Both the position numbers and the translations under genes were made by a program. 64,000 bases of DNA, taken from the NCBI GenBank assembly GCA_017545665.1, contig JAFWKQ010000121.1:26759-90758 (forward strand). The letters are read 5' to 3'. A model generated the notes under the pieces. That model saw only the letters and a list, made by a program, of their open reading frames with translations. It had not been told where the DNA came from and searched no databases. Of this stretch, positions 1-9,600 are shown in pieces. Position 1 is the first letter of the stretch. Each line of letters starts with the position of its first letter. Source of the stretch: Atopobiaceae bacterium. GTDB taxonomy: Bacteria; Actinomycetota; Coriobacteriia; Coriobacteriales; Atopobiaceae.

Positions 1-3000
1 GTACACAAAGCGGTACTTGTCAAAGAAGCCATCCGGATTGCCTAGTGGACGCGGCATGCTTCTCTCGTTGGTGGTAATGGTTATGCCCGAGTCGGTTTCT
101 TGGTACGCGAAGGGGCTGTGTTCAGGTCTATGTCCATAACTTTGGTCATAGATATTGCCGCCAAACACGTATCCATGGTACCAGTACCAGTCATTGAACC
201 ATGGCTCAGCCTCACCGCCTTCTCCCTCGTAGAATTTGAGTAGGCTCGTATCGAATCTATCGACAATAACGTTATCGGTTTTATGTACGTTGCCCATAAC
301 GATTTCGAACTTGTACACGGGCAGCCTGACTTTACCATCCGTGCGATACCCAACCAAGGTGCCCTTCTTTACCATGTCTGGCGGAACTATGGTCACGGAA
401 TCATTGTCCGTCTTGATGTTGTTGTTTGCCTTAAGGGCGACGGTATTTATGTGGGTCGTCAGATAGTTGAGCTCCGAATTCTTTTGTATGAGTTCAAGCA
501 AGTCCAAATTGATGGACGTCTTGAGTGTGATTTCGATCGTACGCCCCTCGTTGGATTCATTCAGCCCCTTATTGTTCGGTTCTTGCGTCCCGCTCTTATA
601 GAACTGTATGGCAGTTGCCGCCTTGTTCTCATATTGCGTTTGGGTGACGGTGTAGCTTTCGTTGTTTATGAGCCCATGCACAACTATGGATTCCGGCTTT
701 ACCGGCTCTGGATACGTAACGCCGTTGTACAGTAAGGCGGGATAGCAGTCGTATACCAACGCGTCGGTGAGGCCGTCCTTGGGCACGTTGAACTGGATGT
801 TCCACGTTACCTCATTGTTCTGGTAATCCACCTTTTCGGCTTCCTTGTGAACGGCAACCTCCCCACCCTCGGGCATCCCGGTTGTTTCGCCCGAGTCGGT
901 TGGCCCGTCGTTTACCTGCCCATAGTTCTTTATTGTTACGGCACCCGTTTGGCCAGCTAGGTTGACGTCGGTCGTAAAAGTTATGGTGTAGGTATACGCC
1001 TTGCCGGCATCTTTATTCGGCACCACATACGACCAATTGTCGGCCGTATTAATGTCTACGTTCATCGCGTCCCACGGCACGTCGCCCACCCACGCCTCGT
1101 TACCATCTTTGTCGGTCGCAACAACATGGATGCCAGGACCAGAGTACTTCATAAAGCTCTTGCACTCGTTCGCCAGCATGTCGCGAATCGTCATGCCCGC
1201 CATGGAAATCGCAGGGTCCCTGTTTGCCACGATGGTCCACTCAAGCGTTTTGCTGTCGCCATCTTCTTGCGTGATGGTTGGATCATGCTTCTCGATGGAA
1301 GGGTTGTAGTTTATATCGGTCTCCACCACCTGCTCAAAGGGTTCTTCGTCACCATCGCCCCACACATTAACCTTGTTCTTGCCCTTAATCGTGTATTTGC
1401 CATTGTGGAGGTTGGGATCTATCTTTGTGGGATCGATCTTTGCCGTATATACAATCGTAATAACCTCGCCGTCGCTCATCTGAGGTATCACGTAATCGAA
1501 GGTATTCCCGTTTCTTGTGGGCGCGAGGTCCGGTCGCTCGACCTGGGCTTCGTTTGGCTTCTGCGATTTGGCGGTTTCGAATTCATACAGCTGAAGCGCT
1601 GCGCTGTCGAGCGGATTCTCTGTGCTCAACTCATCATGCACCTGCACGTTCGTGTTGTTGCCAATGGACGTAACGGTAAGCGTGTACTTTACTTGGTCAC
1701 CAATGACCCACGCCACCTTGTTGCACGTAACGTCGTGGGAATTGTCGATGTGCAAGTCCCTCTCAACGCCGTCTGCAAATATGATGTGAGTGGTGCTGCC
1801 TGTAAAGCTGCCTTCAAACCAGAGCGAGAACTGCGCGTTTGCGGCTGCGGTGAGTTTGCTGAAATTCTCGCTCTGTTGGTTGAAGCGCACTTTGAGCACG
1901 CGACCATCGATTTCGTACGTGTTGCCTTTAACGGGAAAGGTCTCGGTACCCTCCGTCACGTTGATGGTGAACTCCCCCGTATGGCCATTGGCCGCCTCGA
2001 GTCCGGCGGGCAGCGTATAGGTTAGCTCCTTGGTATCGGCGAACTGGAGCGTGTCTCCATCTTCATAGCGCTCCTTAAACGTGAGCCATATTTTGTAGCC
2101 CGCCCCCGGTTTCACCTCATACTGGTCGCCATTCATAGGCGCTATGATTTGCACCTTATCCAAAAAGTCCTCAAGACGCTCGCTCGTGGCAGGCTCAGAT
2201 GCGCCCTCATCAACGCCACACGCCGCGAAGGCCGAAAGGCTGCCAACGCTCAGCTGCATCTGCTCGGCATCCACGTTGGCGGCCTGATCGAGCGGTGGCT
2301 CCACCACAATGTCGCTGGCACTTATGTTGCTGGCCTCTGCGGTAGTCGCTACGGCACTACGGACGGAGTCGCGCAGCGGCAAGTGCTCAATGTGCACCTT
2401 AGACGAGCCGTTGGCACCTATGCCATCGCGCAGCTGGTTCCGCTTGAACTGGAAGTCAAGATGCACGAGGCCCTTAGAAAGCTGGACCTCAATCACTTGG
2501 TCGGCAATGGGGTTGCCTTTGTCATCGGTTTTATGGCTCAGAAACGCCACGTCATACAGCAGCGTGTTTTGGGGTGTGTACGTAACGCCCTCGGCAGCTC
2601 GCTCGTTGAGCGCCGCCATGTAGGCGTCGTAGTTATAGACGGGATTGCCCTTTGCGTCCTTGGCGTCTTTGGTTATGGGAGTCACCCTAAACTCCACGTC
2701 GGCGGGAAGGGCCGCGGGATCGGTGAGCGTGGCCGTAACCTTAACGTCGGCGTCCTCGTATACGAACTCGGGCTTATCGTTGCGCTTATCCTCAATGGCT
2801 AACGTACTCGCATTGTTTGCCGAGGAATCCCCCTTGGCAACCACGCTTATGGCCAAACCCTCCGTTACGTCTTTGGCTGGCACAACGTAGAAGCCCGACT
2901 CGTTGGGCTGGATTACCGTCTTCGTGCCTCCCGTTGTGGCCGCAACCTCGCTCAGGGTGCACCCGTTATCGGCCGTTGCCGCAAACTCAAAGTCCTCATG

Positions 3001-3462
3001 GGCTGGCACCTTAAGCGTTGTGGTTGGCAGGGCAACCGCTTGTCCCTTGTAGTGAATGTACGCCTTGTCGAACGACAAGGCCACATTCACCTCCTCGGAA
3101 ACAACGGGGCTGCTGGTATTGACGGTTTGGGAGGACGAGCCTTGAGTGTTTTCGCTCTTCGCAGCTTCCTCATTTGCGCCCTGAGCAGACGCCTGGGGAG
3201 ACACGACGTCCACGGAGGTCTGCCCCTTCGTCTTCTCCTCTTCCGCCCTGGCGTCTTCCTGTTCCTTAGGCGCGCCAGTGCCCGTGCCTTGCTTCGTGCC
3301 TTGTGTCGTACCCTCGGGCGTAGACACAAGCACCTCCTCCGCATAGGCAAGCGGAGAGCTCGTGCATACCATGGCAATGGTTAGGAGCACGGCAAGCGCC
3401 CTACGGCCGAGCTCTTTGAGGCTAAAGGTGTTTTTCATGTTCTGCCTTTTTGTCTTCTTCAT
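1..3462 (-). CDS. Giant secreted adhesin, N-terminal part only (runs off the window)
   Basis: The frame is open from an ATG at 3462 to the window edge, giving at least 1154 residues; the 3' end lies outside. A signal peptide follows the start (KKTKRQNMKNTFSLKELGRR, then a hydrophobic stretch ending LAYAEE). Next come a low-complexity linker and a region that closely matches the N-terminus of the giant protein at 6683-16096, including AYIHYKGQ and EFVYEDADVKVTATLTDPA. After about residue 420 the two diverge. The remainder looks like beta-sandwich adhesin domains typical of Gram-positive surface proteins. The start is supported by GGGTGAG upstream, also present before the paralogue. It follows the 3480-5579 gene by 17 bases, so the two are probably cotranscribed. 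The ligand is unknown, and the anchor, if any, is outside the window. Confidence 0.8.
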   Translation of the reverse strand, partial: MKKTKRQNMKNTFSLKELGRRALAVLLTIAMVCTSSPLAYAEEVLVSTPEGTTQGTKQGTGTGAPKEQEDARAEEEKTKGQTSVDVVSPQASAQGANEEAAKSENTQGSSSQTVNTSSPVVSEEVNVALSFDKAYIHYKGQAVALPTTTLKVPAHEDFEFAATADNGCTLSEVAATTGGTKTVIQPNESGFYVVPAKDVTEGLAISVVAKGDSSANNASTLAIEDKRNDKPEFVYEDADVKVTATLTDPAALPADVEFRVTPITKDAKDAKGNPVYNYDAYMAALNERAAEGVTYTPQNTLLYDVAFLSHKTDDKGNPIADQVIEVQLSKGLVHLDFQFKRNQLRDGIGANGSSKVHIEHLPLRDSVRSAVATTAEASNISASDIVVEPPLDQAANVDAEQMQLSVGSLSAFAACGVDEGASEPATSERLEDFLDKVQIIAPMNGDQYEVKPGAGYKIWLTFKERYEDGDTLQFADTKELTYTLPAGLEAANGHTGEFTINVTEGTETFPVKGNTYEIDGRVLKVRFNQQSENFSKLTAAANAQFSLWFEGSFTGSTTHIIFADGVERDLHIDNSHDVTCNKVAWVIGDQVKYTLTVTSIGNNTNVQVHDELSTENPLDSAALQLYEFETAKSQKPNEAQVERPDLAPTRNGNTFDYVIPQMSDGEVITIVYTAKIDPTKIDPNLHNGKYTIKGKNKVNVWGDGDEEPFEQVVETDINYNPSIEKHDPTITQEDGDSKTLEWTIVANRDPAISMAGMTIRDMLANECKSFMKYSGPGIHVVATDKDGNEAWVGDVPWDAMNVDINTADNWSYVVPNKDAGKAYTYTITFTTDVNLAGQTGAVTIKNYGQVNDGPTDSGETTGMPEGGEVAVHKEAEKVDYQNNEVTWNIQFNVPKDGLTDALVYDCYPALLYNGVTYPEPVKPESIVVHGLINNESYTVTQTQYENKAATAIQFYKSGTQEPNNKGLNESNEGRTIEITLKTSINLDLLELIQKNSELNYLTTHINTVALKANNNIKTDNDSVTIVPPDMVKKGTLVGYRTDGKVRLPVYKFEIVMGNVHKTDNVIVDRFDTSLLKFYEGEGGEAEPWFNDWYWYHGYVFGGNIYDQSYGHRPEHSPFAYQETDSGITITTNERSMPRPLGNPDGFFDKYRFVY

Positions 3463-3479
3463 TGCTCTCACCCAACCAA

Positions 3480-5579
3480 CTAAGCCGTTGCATCGCCGTC
3501 GGACGAATCGCCTTCGTCCTTCTTGCGACGCTTGAATACGAAGAACAGGACAAGCCCGATTGCGGCGGCAATACCAATGCCACCCGCGACCGCTGCCGTT
3601 ACTAAGGTGTTCGCCTTGCTAGCGGCCTCGTCCGATTGCGGTCCGGCCAAAGGCGTCTGGTCGTCCTCGATGCGCGTGGTTGCGAGGTCGGTACCACCCT
3701 CGGTAACGAGGGCACTGCCGTCGTCACCCTGCACAGACCTCAGGTCGGCGCCCGTTTGGAGACCGGTGTCCGTTGTGGTGGCAGCTGCGGCTGGGGCGGC
3801 TGCCGTCGTGCCATCGGCTGTTGCGACGTCAGTGGCTGCCGTGGTTCCGTCGCCCGTCGCACCGCCCGTCGTGCCACCGTCCGTTGTGCCGTTATCCACT
3901 ATGGTCGTCGGACGGGTTACCGTGTTGCCCTCCTCGTCCACGTACACGACGCGTACGGTGCGGATAACGGTGTTCACGTGCAGGTCGTCGTTCACATCGC
4001 GGTAGTACACAACATACTCACGCGGCGTGGAGTAATAGCTGTGGCGTATTGCCTTCTCCTGGCCGTTGAGGCGAATCCACTCCACCCCGCCCATGCTAAA
4101 GGTCTCGGGAGACGTAATCTCCAGGTCCTGTCGCATGTTGGGTGAGGCGGTGTAGGCCTGCGTGTCTATGACCTCGTTCGTGGCAATGTTCACGTACTTA
4201 ACGGTAACGTCGTACGGCTCGGGAACCACGTAGCCGTCGGGCACGTAGTAGATCGTTTGCTCCACGCCCATGTCCGCAACGCCAAAGGTGTGCTCGTACG
4301 ACTTTTGCGTTGTGTTGGTGGGTACGTAGTCTACGCCGTCGACCTTTATCTTCTGCTGGGTGTTGTGGACGGCCTTCCTCCCTGGCTTGCCCTTGTACGT
4401 CTTGCGCTCTATTACGCGGCCCTTGTCCGTTGGGGCAACAGAGCCGTTTTCGATCACGACGGTCCACGTGCGCTCTGCGTCATCGGGTACCACGTCATAC
4501 ACGATTTGGTACTCCACCTTGCCCTGGGCCTGGCCAGGCTCAAGCTTGAGCACGGCCTTCGACTGATCCACGATCTTGTACTCACGCACTGCATCGCCCT
4601 CGTCCACGTACAAATAGGTTGGCGCGGTGTAGGTGTATGCCTTGTTCACTATTACGGTGTCTACGATGCCGAGGTCCTTGCCATTCGTGTTTACATACTT
4701 GATGGTGGCCTCATAGAAGGAGCCAGGGCTCCCCCACTCGCCACTCAGCTGCTTGCACATAACACTCTGCTCGGTAACGCCTGGATAAGAGAGCGTGGCG
4801 GAGTTTGTGAGCTGTAGCGTACGATACATGTTCCCTTTGTCATCAGACACTATGGAGGGAATCTCTACCTGCTGGGACTCGCCCTTGGTAAGCTTGCGGG
4901 TTTCTACCTTTATGGGCGTTTCGTTGCCGCTCGCATAGAAGGACACGTGCGCATCAACCGAGTCCGCAATGTTCGTGGACTCCTCGTATGCGTACACCGT
5001 CTTGCCGTCCACGACCCCGGGTTCGGCGCTTACGAGCTTATACGAAACGCCGCCCTTGGTCTGGGTCTGCGGGACGTCCAGCGGTCGGTTCTCGTGTTCG
5101 GCCAAGGTGCGCAGGACGAGCGGTTCGGGCTCATCCGTCCCATACTGGGCATACAGGCAGGAGACCGTTCCGCCGTAGATCTTGCTTTGTTTCTTTTCCT
5201 CGCGATCGGAGAAGACCTCGATGGTGTACGTTCCCTCTGGGTCAAACGCACAGGCGCCGGACTCCACGCTTACGACGCCCACGACGTCTCCGTTTGCATC
5301 CCTACTTCCGTTCTGGTCCGTAAGGGTGAACGCAAGATGACTCGCGACGGTTTGGGGCTTGTCTCCCGTCCTCGCCATGTTTATATATACGGTCTTTCCC
5401 TCCGGACCGGTTACGGTAAGAAGGTCCATCTCCTTCTTTCCTTCGGTTATGAAGGAGTCCGCACCGGATACCACGAGGTTTTCCGCTAATGCCGGTGAGG
5501 CACAGAGCATTACCCCAAAGATCGTGAACAGGGCCACGAATGCCCTAATTAGTGTTGGCTTTCTACGTTTAGCGTTCAT
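3480..5579 (-). CDS. Membrane-anchored MucBP-like surface protein
   Basis: About 699 residues. I start at the ATG at 5579 (MNAKRRKPTLIR), which has GGAGGGTGTGG just upstream and opens a clear signal peptide ending ASPALAEN; an upstream in-frame start would place about 27 residues before it. The middle holds MucBP-like repeats (ATIKYVNTNGKDLG, VTVKYVNIATNEV, VRVVYVDEEGNTV). Then come a Thr/Ala/Gly-rich stretch, the sequence EDDQTPLAGPQ, one transmembrane helix and the tail KRRKK plus acidic residues. No LPXTG motif is visible, so membrane retention by the helix is the simplest reading. It is a full-length paralogue of 16117-18243, and each of the two sits directly upstream of a giant adhesin. 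A role as partner or anchor of the adhesin is inference. Confidence 0.8.
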   Translation of the reverse strand: MNAKRRKPTLIRAFVALFTIFGVMLCASPALAENLVVSGADSFITEGKKEMDLLTVTGPEGKTVYINMARTGDKPQTVASHLAFTLTDQNGSRDANGDVVGVVSVESGACAFDPEGTYTIEVFSDREEKKQSKIYGGTVSCLYAQYGTDEPEPLVLRTLAEHENRPLDVPQTQTKGGVSYKLVSAEPGVVDGKTVYAYEESTNIADSVDAHVSFYASGNETPIKVETRKLTKGESQQVEIPSIVSDDKGNMYRTLQLTNSATLSYPGVTEQSVMCKQLSGEWGSPGSFYEATIKYVNTNGKDLGIVDTVIVNKAYTYTAPTYLYVDEGDAVREYKIVDQSKAVLKLEPGQAQGKVEYQIVYDVVPDDAERTWTVVIENGSVAPTDKGRVIERKTYKGKPGRKAVHNTQQKIKVDGVDYVPTNTTQKSYEHTFGVADMGVEQTIYYVPDGYVVPEPYDVTVKYVNIATNEVIDTQAYTASPNMRQDLEITSPETFSMGGVEWIRLNGQEKAIRHSYYSTPREYVVYYRDVNDDLHVNTVIRTVRVVYVDEEGNTVTRPTTIVDNGTTDGGTTGGATGDGTTAATDVATADGTTAAAPAAAATTTDTGLQTGADLRSVQGDDGSALVTEGGTDLATTRIEDDQTPLAGPQSDEAASKANTLVTAAVAGGIGIAAAIGLVLFFVFKRRKKDEGDSSDGDATA

Positions 5580-5679
5580 CTTTCCACACCCTCCCTCGGA
5601 GGAAACCACGCTTCGTATTGCGTAGTATCCAGATTGGGAAATACTACTGGCACAATACAATCACTATCCCTCATTATGT

Positions 5680-5708
5680 ATTATACCCAGTTTGGCATAT
5701 TCTATAAC
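5680..5708 (-). promoter_or_regulatory. Candidate promoter of the 3480-5579 operon
   Basis: On the minus strand a perfect TATAAT lies at 5680-5685. A weak -35 (GTTATA, 5703-5708) lies 17 bases upstream. The leader to the start at 5579 would be about 95 bases and contains a 7-bp inverted repeat, GTAGTAT/ATACTAC. The rest of the 284-base gap upstream of 5579 holds only the hairpin at 5794-5844. Confidence 0.4.
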
Positions 5709-5793
5709 TGCTAAACGATGCGAATTATTCATATGAGTAAACGCTGAGGCCAAGATGTGGATAGGCCTCGAGTTAAGGACTTAGCGTAGATAA

Positions 5794-5844
5794 GGGACAG
5801 GCCCCAGGCTTGGATTTACCTTATCCAAGCCTGGGGCCTGTCCC
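5794..5844 (-). terminator. Hairpin downstream of the SpaA-type pilin gene
   Basis: A perfect 21-bp stem (5794-5814 with 5824-5844) has a 9-base loop and begins 19 bases after the stop of the pilin gene. The stem contains GGGACAGGCCCC / GGGGCCTGTCCC, the same core as the hairpin at 48047-48120. There is no strong U-tract, so termination is inferred from position and stem strength. Confidence 0.55.
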
Positions 5845-5863
5845 AACCCATGTGCTTCTGTGC

Positions 5864-6649
5864 CTATTTCTTACGTCGCCAAATTATGGCTCCCACAATT
5901 ACGGCCACTCCGATTACCGCAATTACGATTACGGGTGTATAGTTGGTGTCATCACCGGTTTTGGTGAGTGCTCCGGTGCTCGTGGTAGAGCTTGTGGTCG
6001 AGCTGGTAGTCGTATTCTTCTGAGTTTCTGCCTGCCTCTGTTCTTCGAGCTCCTTCTCCTTTTCGGCCTCTCGTCTTCTGCGTTCTTCGTCTGTTACGTT
6101 TACGGTCGCTTCGTCAAAGAGGCTGATCACGAAGGCTTGCTCAGGACCAGATCCACGAATCTGCCCAGATTCAGCGTTGCCATTTTCAGCGCCACTTAGA
6201 ATCTCACCAGAGGTGTTGAAGTTCTCATCCGAACGGATTACGAACACAACGTCCTTGGCCTTTTCGTATCCCTCGGGCACCGATACCTCACGCAGTATGT
6301 ACTCTACGTTTACATCCAACGCACCCTGCAAGTTGTTATCCACGTTACGAGCGATGGTGTGGGGGTTCTCGGTACCATCCGAGGTCCACTCCTGGATTAC
6401 CTCACCCGTATCCTTTTTTATGACTTGCAGAACGGCACCCTTAACGGGATCGCGGGAGCCTTTCTCGAGCTTGTGAACCTCTAGTCGTGTGATGTTGTCT
6501 TGTACTGGGTTCTTGGGCGTGTATGTGTCGGGGTACACATCCAAGACGGTTTCTCCATATGCACGGCCGGGTACTACGACCATGGCAGCCACAACCAGCA
6601 CTGCCATGATCGCACCTATTGTATACCGCGTTAACCTGCTCTTAAGCAT
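5864..6649 (-). CDS. SpaA-type pilin or surface protein with LPXTG-like sorting signal
   Basis: 261 residues. A signal peptide ends near GRAYGE. A single SpaA/Cna-B-like domain covers about residues 45-150 (LEVHKLEKGSRDPVKGAVLQ), with an E-box-like YILREVSVPEGYE typical of isopeptide-forming pilin domains. A charged E/R/Q-rich segment and a Ser/Thr linker follow. Then come LTKTGDD, a transmembrane helix and RRKK, which is a classical cell-wall sorting signal with Thr in place of the usual Pro. It is the third gene of the set, starting 33 bases after the stop of the giant adhesin. Because that adhesin has no sorting signal, this small protein may be its wall anchor or the base of a pilus-like assembly; this is inference. 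No sortase gene is in the window. Confidence 0.8.
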   Translation of the reverse strand: MLKSRLTRYTIGAIMAVLVVAAMVVVPGRAYGETVLDVYPDTYTPKNPVQDNITRLEVHKLEKGSRDPVKGAVLQVIKKDTGEVIQEWTSDGTENPHTIARNVDNNLQGALDVNVEYILREVSVPEGYEKAKDVVFVIRSDENFNTSGEILSGAENGNAESGQIRGSGPEQAFVISLFDEATVNVTDEERRRREAEKEKELEEQRQAETQKNTTTSSTTSSTTSTGALTKTGDDTNYTPVIVIAVIGVAVIVGAIIWRRKK

Positions 6650-6682
6650 GTTAGTGCGTTAATCCTTTCCCTGTGCCTGCCG

Positions 6683-9600
6683 TTAGTCCCTTAACTTCAC
6701 ATCCGGGCAGTACTCAGAAAATCCTGCGTCTCCTTCGTGAACTATACGATATCCCTTGTCCTTATCACGGACTACGGTGAAGTAGTCGGTGGGATACGGG
6801 TCGACCAAGTGGCCTGCGGGTGGCGGGAACTCCTCGAGGAAGTAGTACGCCACACCCTCGAGCAGCGGCACGTCGTAGTACAGCTCACCGTTTTCATTGG
6901 ACTCGAGTATAGACCCCTTCTCTTCGAGTTGGTTACGTCCGAGACCCATATACACATCCTCGCCATTTGGATTGACCATCCACAGGCCATAATGTGCGCC
7001 AGGCAGCGGATCGTGCGGTTCCTCGCGCGAACGTTTAATCGTGCGCAGAACGATGTTGTCGTAGTTGTTTATGAACGTGGGCTCGTCGGTTGCCTTGAAG
7101 CCGTCGGTACTGTTGCCCTTTTCGTAGCTACCCTTGGCAATGATTGCTCCATTGGCGTCCTTAGATACCTCAACCGTAAGCTTCACCTGATCACTGTCGT
7201 ACACAATTGCGTCGTCGCTGCCAGGTACCTCAACGATGGTGTACTTGTAGGTATTTCCAACGCAGCTTTCGTCGTACTTGAAACCACCGGAGTCGTCACC
7301 GAAGGAAACCTTGCCGTTAACGTCGTTGCCAACAACTTTCAGAGCGTCGCCTTCAGCCTTATCGCCCTCATATATGGCGAACTGGAAGTCGTTGCCCTTA
7401 AGTATGCCATTCTTCAGAATCTTGCTTACGGCAGGTTCGAAGTTCGTAAATGCCGCATTCTGGCCCATCGCCCTCAGTGCAGCCGAACGGAAGCTCATCG
7501 CAACGTTGCCGTTGTTGTACAGGGTCGCACGCTCGTTATCGTTGACATTGATCGTCTGGTTGCCATCAACAACCTTGTAGGTGACCTTTGGCGTAGCCGC
7601 ACTCGTTACGTCAACCTCTACCTGGATAACCGCCGTATCGTAGGTGGTGTTCTTGTCATCCTGGCTTAGCACCTCTTTGATGGTGTAGTAGTACTTACCA
7701 GGCTCATGGTACGTAATGGTGGGCGCGTCAACCGTAACGGTGCCGTTTTGAGTGGCGGTCTTGGTCAGGGTTACTTCGAGTGCCTTGCCGGAGTCAACGA
7801 ACGCATCGCTATATGGAACCACTGCGCCTTCACGGGCCTCGTAGTTCTCCTTTGCTCCAGCCATCGTGAACTTGAACTCTGCGTTGGGATCGGTACCGAA
7901 GTACTGCTTATCGAACGAGATGTGAGCCTCCCTGCCAAAGTAGGTGTTCTTGAACTCTGGCATGATCTGGTTCTCATTGTCATTCGTGAGCACAACGTCA
8001 TCGTAAGTGACTTCTGCCACATACTTACCATGCTTGTTGTCCGTGGTAGTTACCTTTACCACATGCAGGGTGTCATCGTAGGTGACGCCATCCTTTACCT
8101 TGATCTCGCTGCCCTGGTCATCAACGGGCAGCACTTCCCTTATTACATAGGTCGCGGTCTTACCAACGTTGGCCTTACCGAACTTTATGGGATCAAACGT
8201 TACGGTCTGCGTGCTGTCTGTACCAGACGTGTACTTCGTCTGCTGCAAAGCAAACTTGCCCTTAATGTCGTTCCAATTCGCATTGTCAAAGTCGATGTTC
8301 TCGTTGGAAGTCTTTAGGTAGAGGTCGAAGCCAAACTCGCTGCCGTTGATTGCACGACCCTCGAGCGTCTTCTTTGCCTTAAGAACAACCTCGTCATCTT
8401 CAGCCTCGTACGTATTCACATACTTGATTTCGTTAGTGGTCTTCTTTGCGTCGCCCTCGCCATAGCTATATTCGGCGCTCACATTGAGATTGTTGTCCTC
8501 GCCCATGGTAACGGTGTAGACCACGTTATACGCAACCGTTGAGTACGTTACGCCATCCTTCTTGTTGTTGGTGGTACCAGTCCTATCCTCTTGAACGATG
8601 TAGGAGTACTTGGCAATGCCACTTTCCGGCAAATCGTCGGCCGTGAACTTGAACGTGCCAAATTGGGCGATGTGTTTCTGGCTTACGGTGTGAGTGATTA
8701 CACTAGGCGATATATTGCTCTCTATCAGTTTGCGCTGTGCGGCTTCGATATCGGCATTGTCACCGCCAGCCGGCTTAATGGTGAAGGTGTACTCTTCGGC
8801 ACTCTGGCCCTGGTCGTTTACCAACCAGTCACGACCATCAATGGCCTTCTCCACCTCAAGCGGCTTTTCTGCGACATATTTATTGGAGAACACGAACATG
8901 TTCTTATCGTTGTCCTCTTCGGCAGTTACCGCAAGCGTACCGTCACCATTGTCGGCAACGTGTACGTGAACTTCCTTTTGAGGCTGAGCGTCGAGCCTAA
9001 CGTCTGCAACGCCATTCTCTGTTGCGTTGCTTTCGGTTACGTAGTATGTGTAGTCTACAGATTCTTTGTAAGCTTTTTGCTCCTCATCCCACAAGTCTTC
9101 GAGACCATATGTGATTTCGGGGAACTTTATGCTCGCATCCTTATTTGCATCAATAGTTATAACCTGTGGAGTCGGATTGTTTTCCGTAGCCTTAGGCATA
9201 GGAGCGTTTTGGCCGTTTGGCTGCGAAAGCGTAAACGTCCATTTGTCATTTTCTTTGAAGCTACGTCCAACGAGATTCTTTTTACCAGCTATTTCAATCT
9301 TGCCGTCAGCGTCGTACTTGTTTTCGATCTTAAGCGTCGTGTGATTGGCGTCCAACACGAATGGCTTGTCGTATGTCACCTTATCAACATTGAGCTTACC
9401 CTCTCTTGCTGTTACTTCTACTGTAACTACGTGAGCAAACGTATCGAAAGTTACGCCCTTGTTTTTATCAGTATCTTTCACTTCCTCTGTAATGACATAC
9501 TTATACGTGCCAGGCTTTGCGAAAGTGATAGTTCCAAACGTTGCAGTACGCTTATCCGATGTAACAGTTTGGGACTCGCTATCTTCTTCGAGGCCAGTAA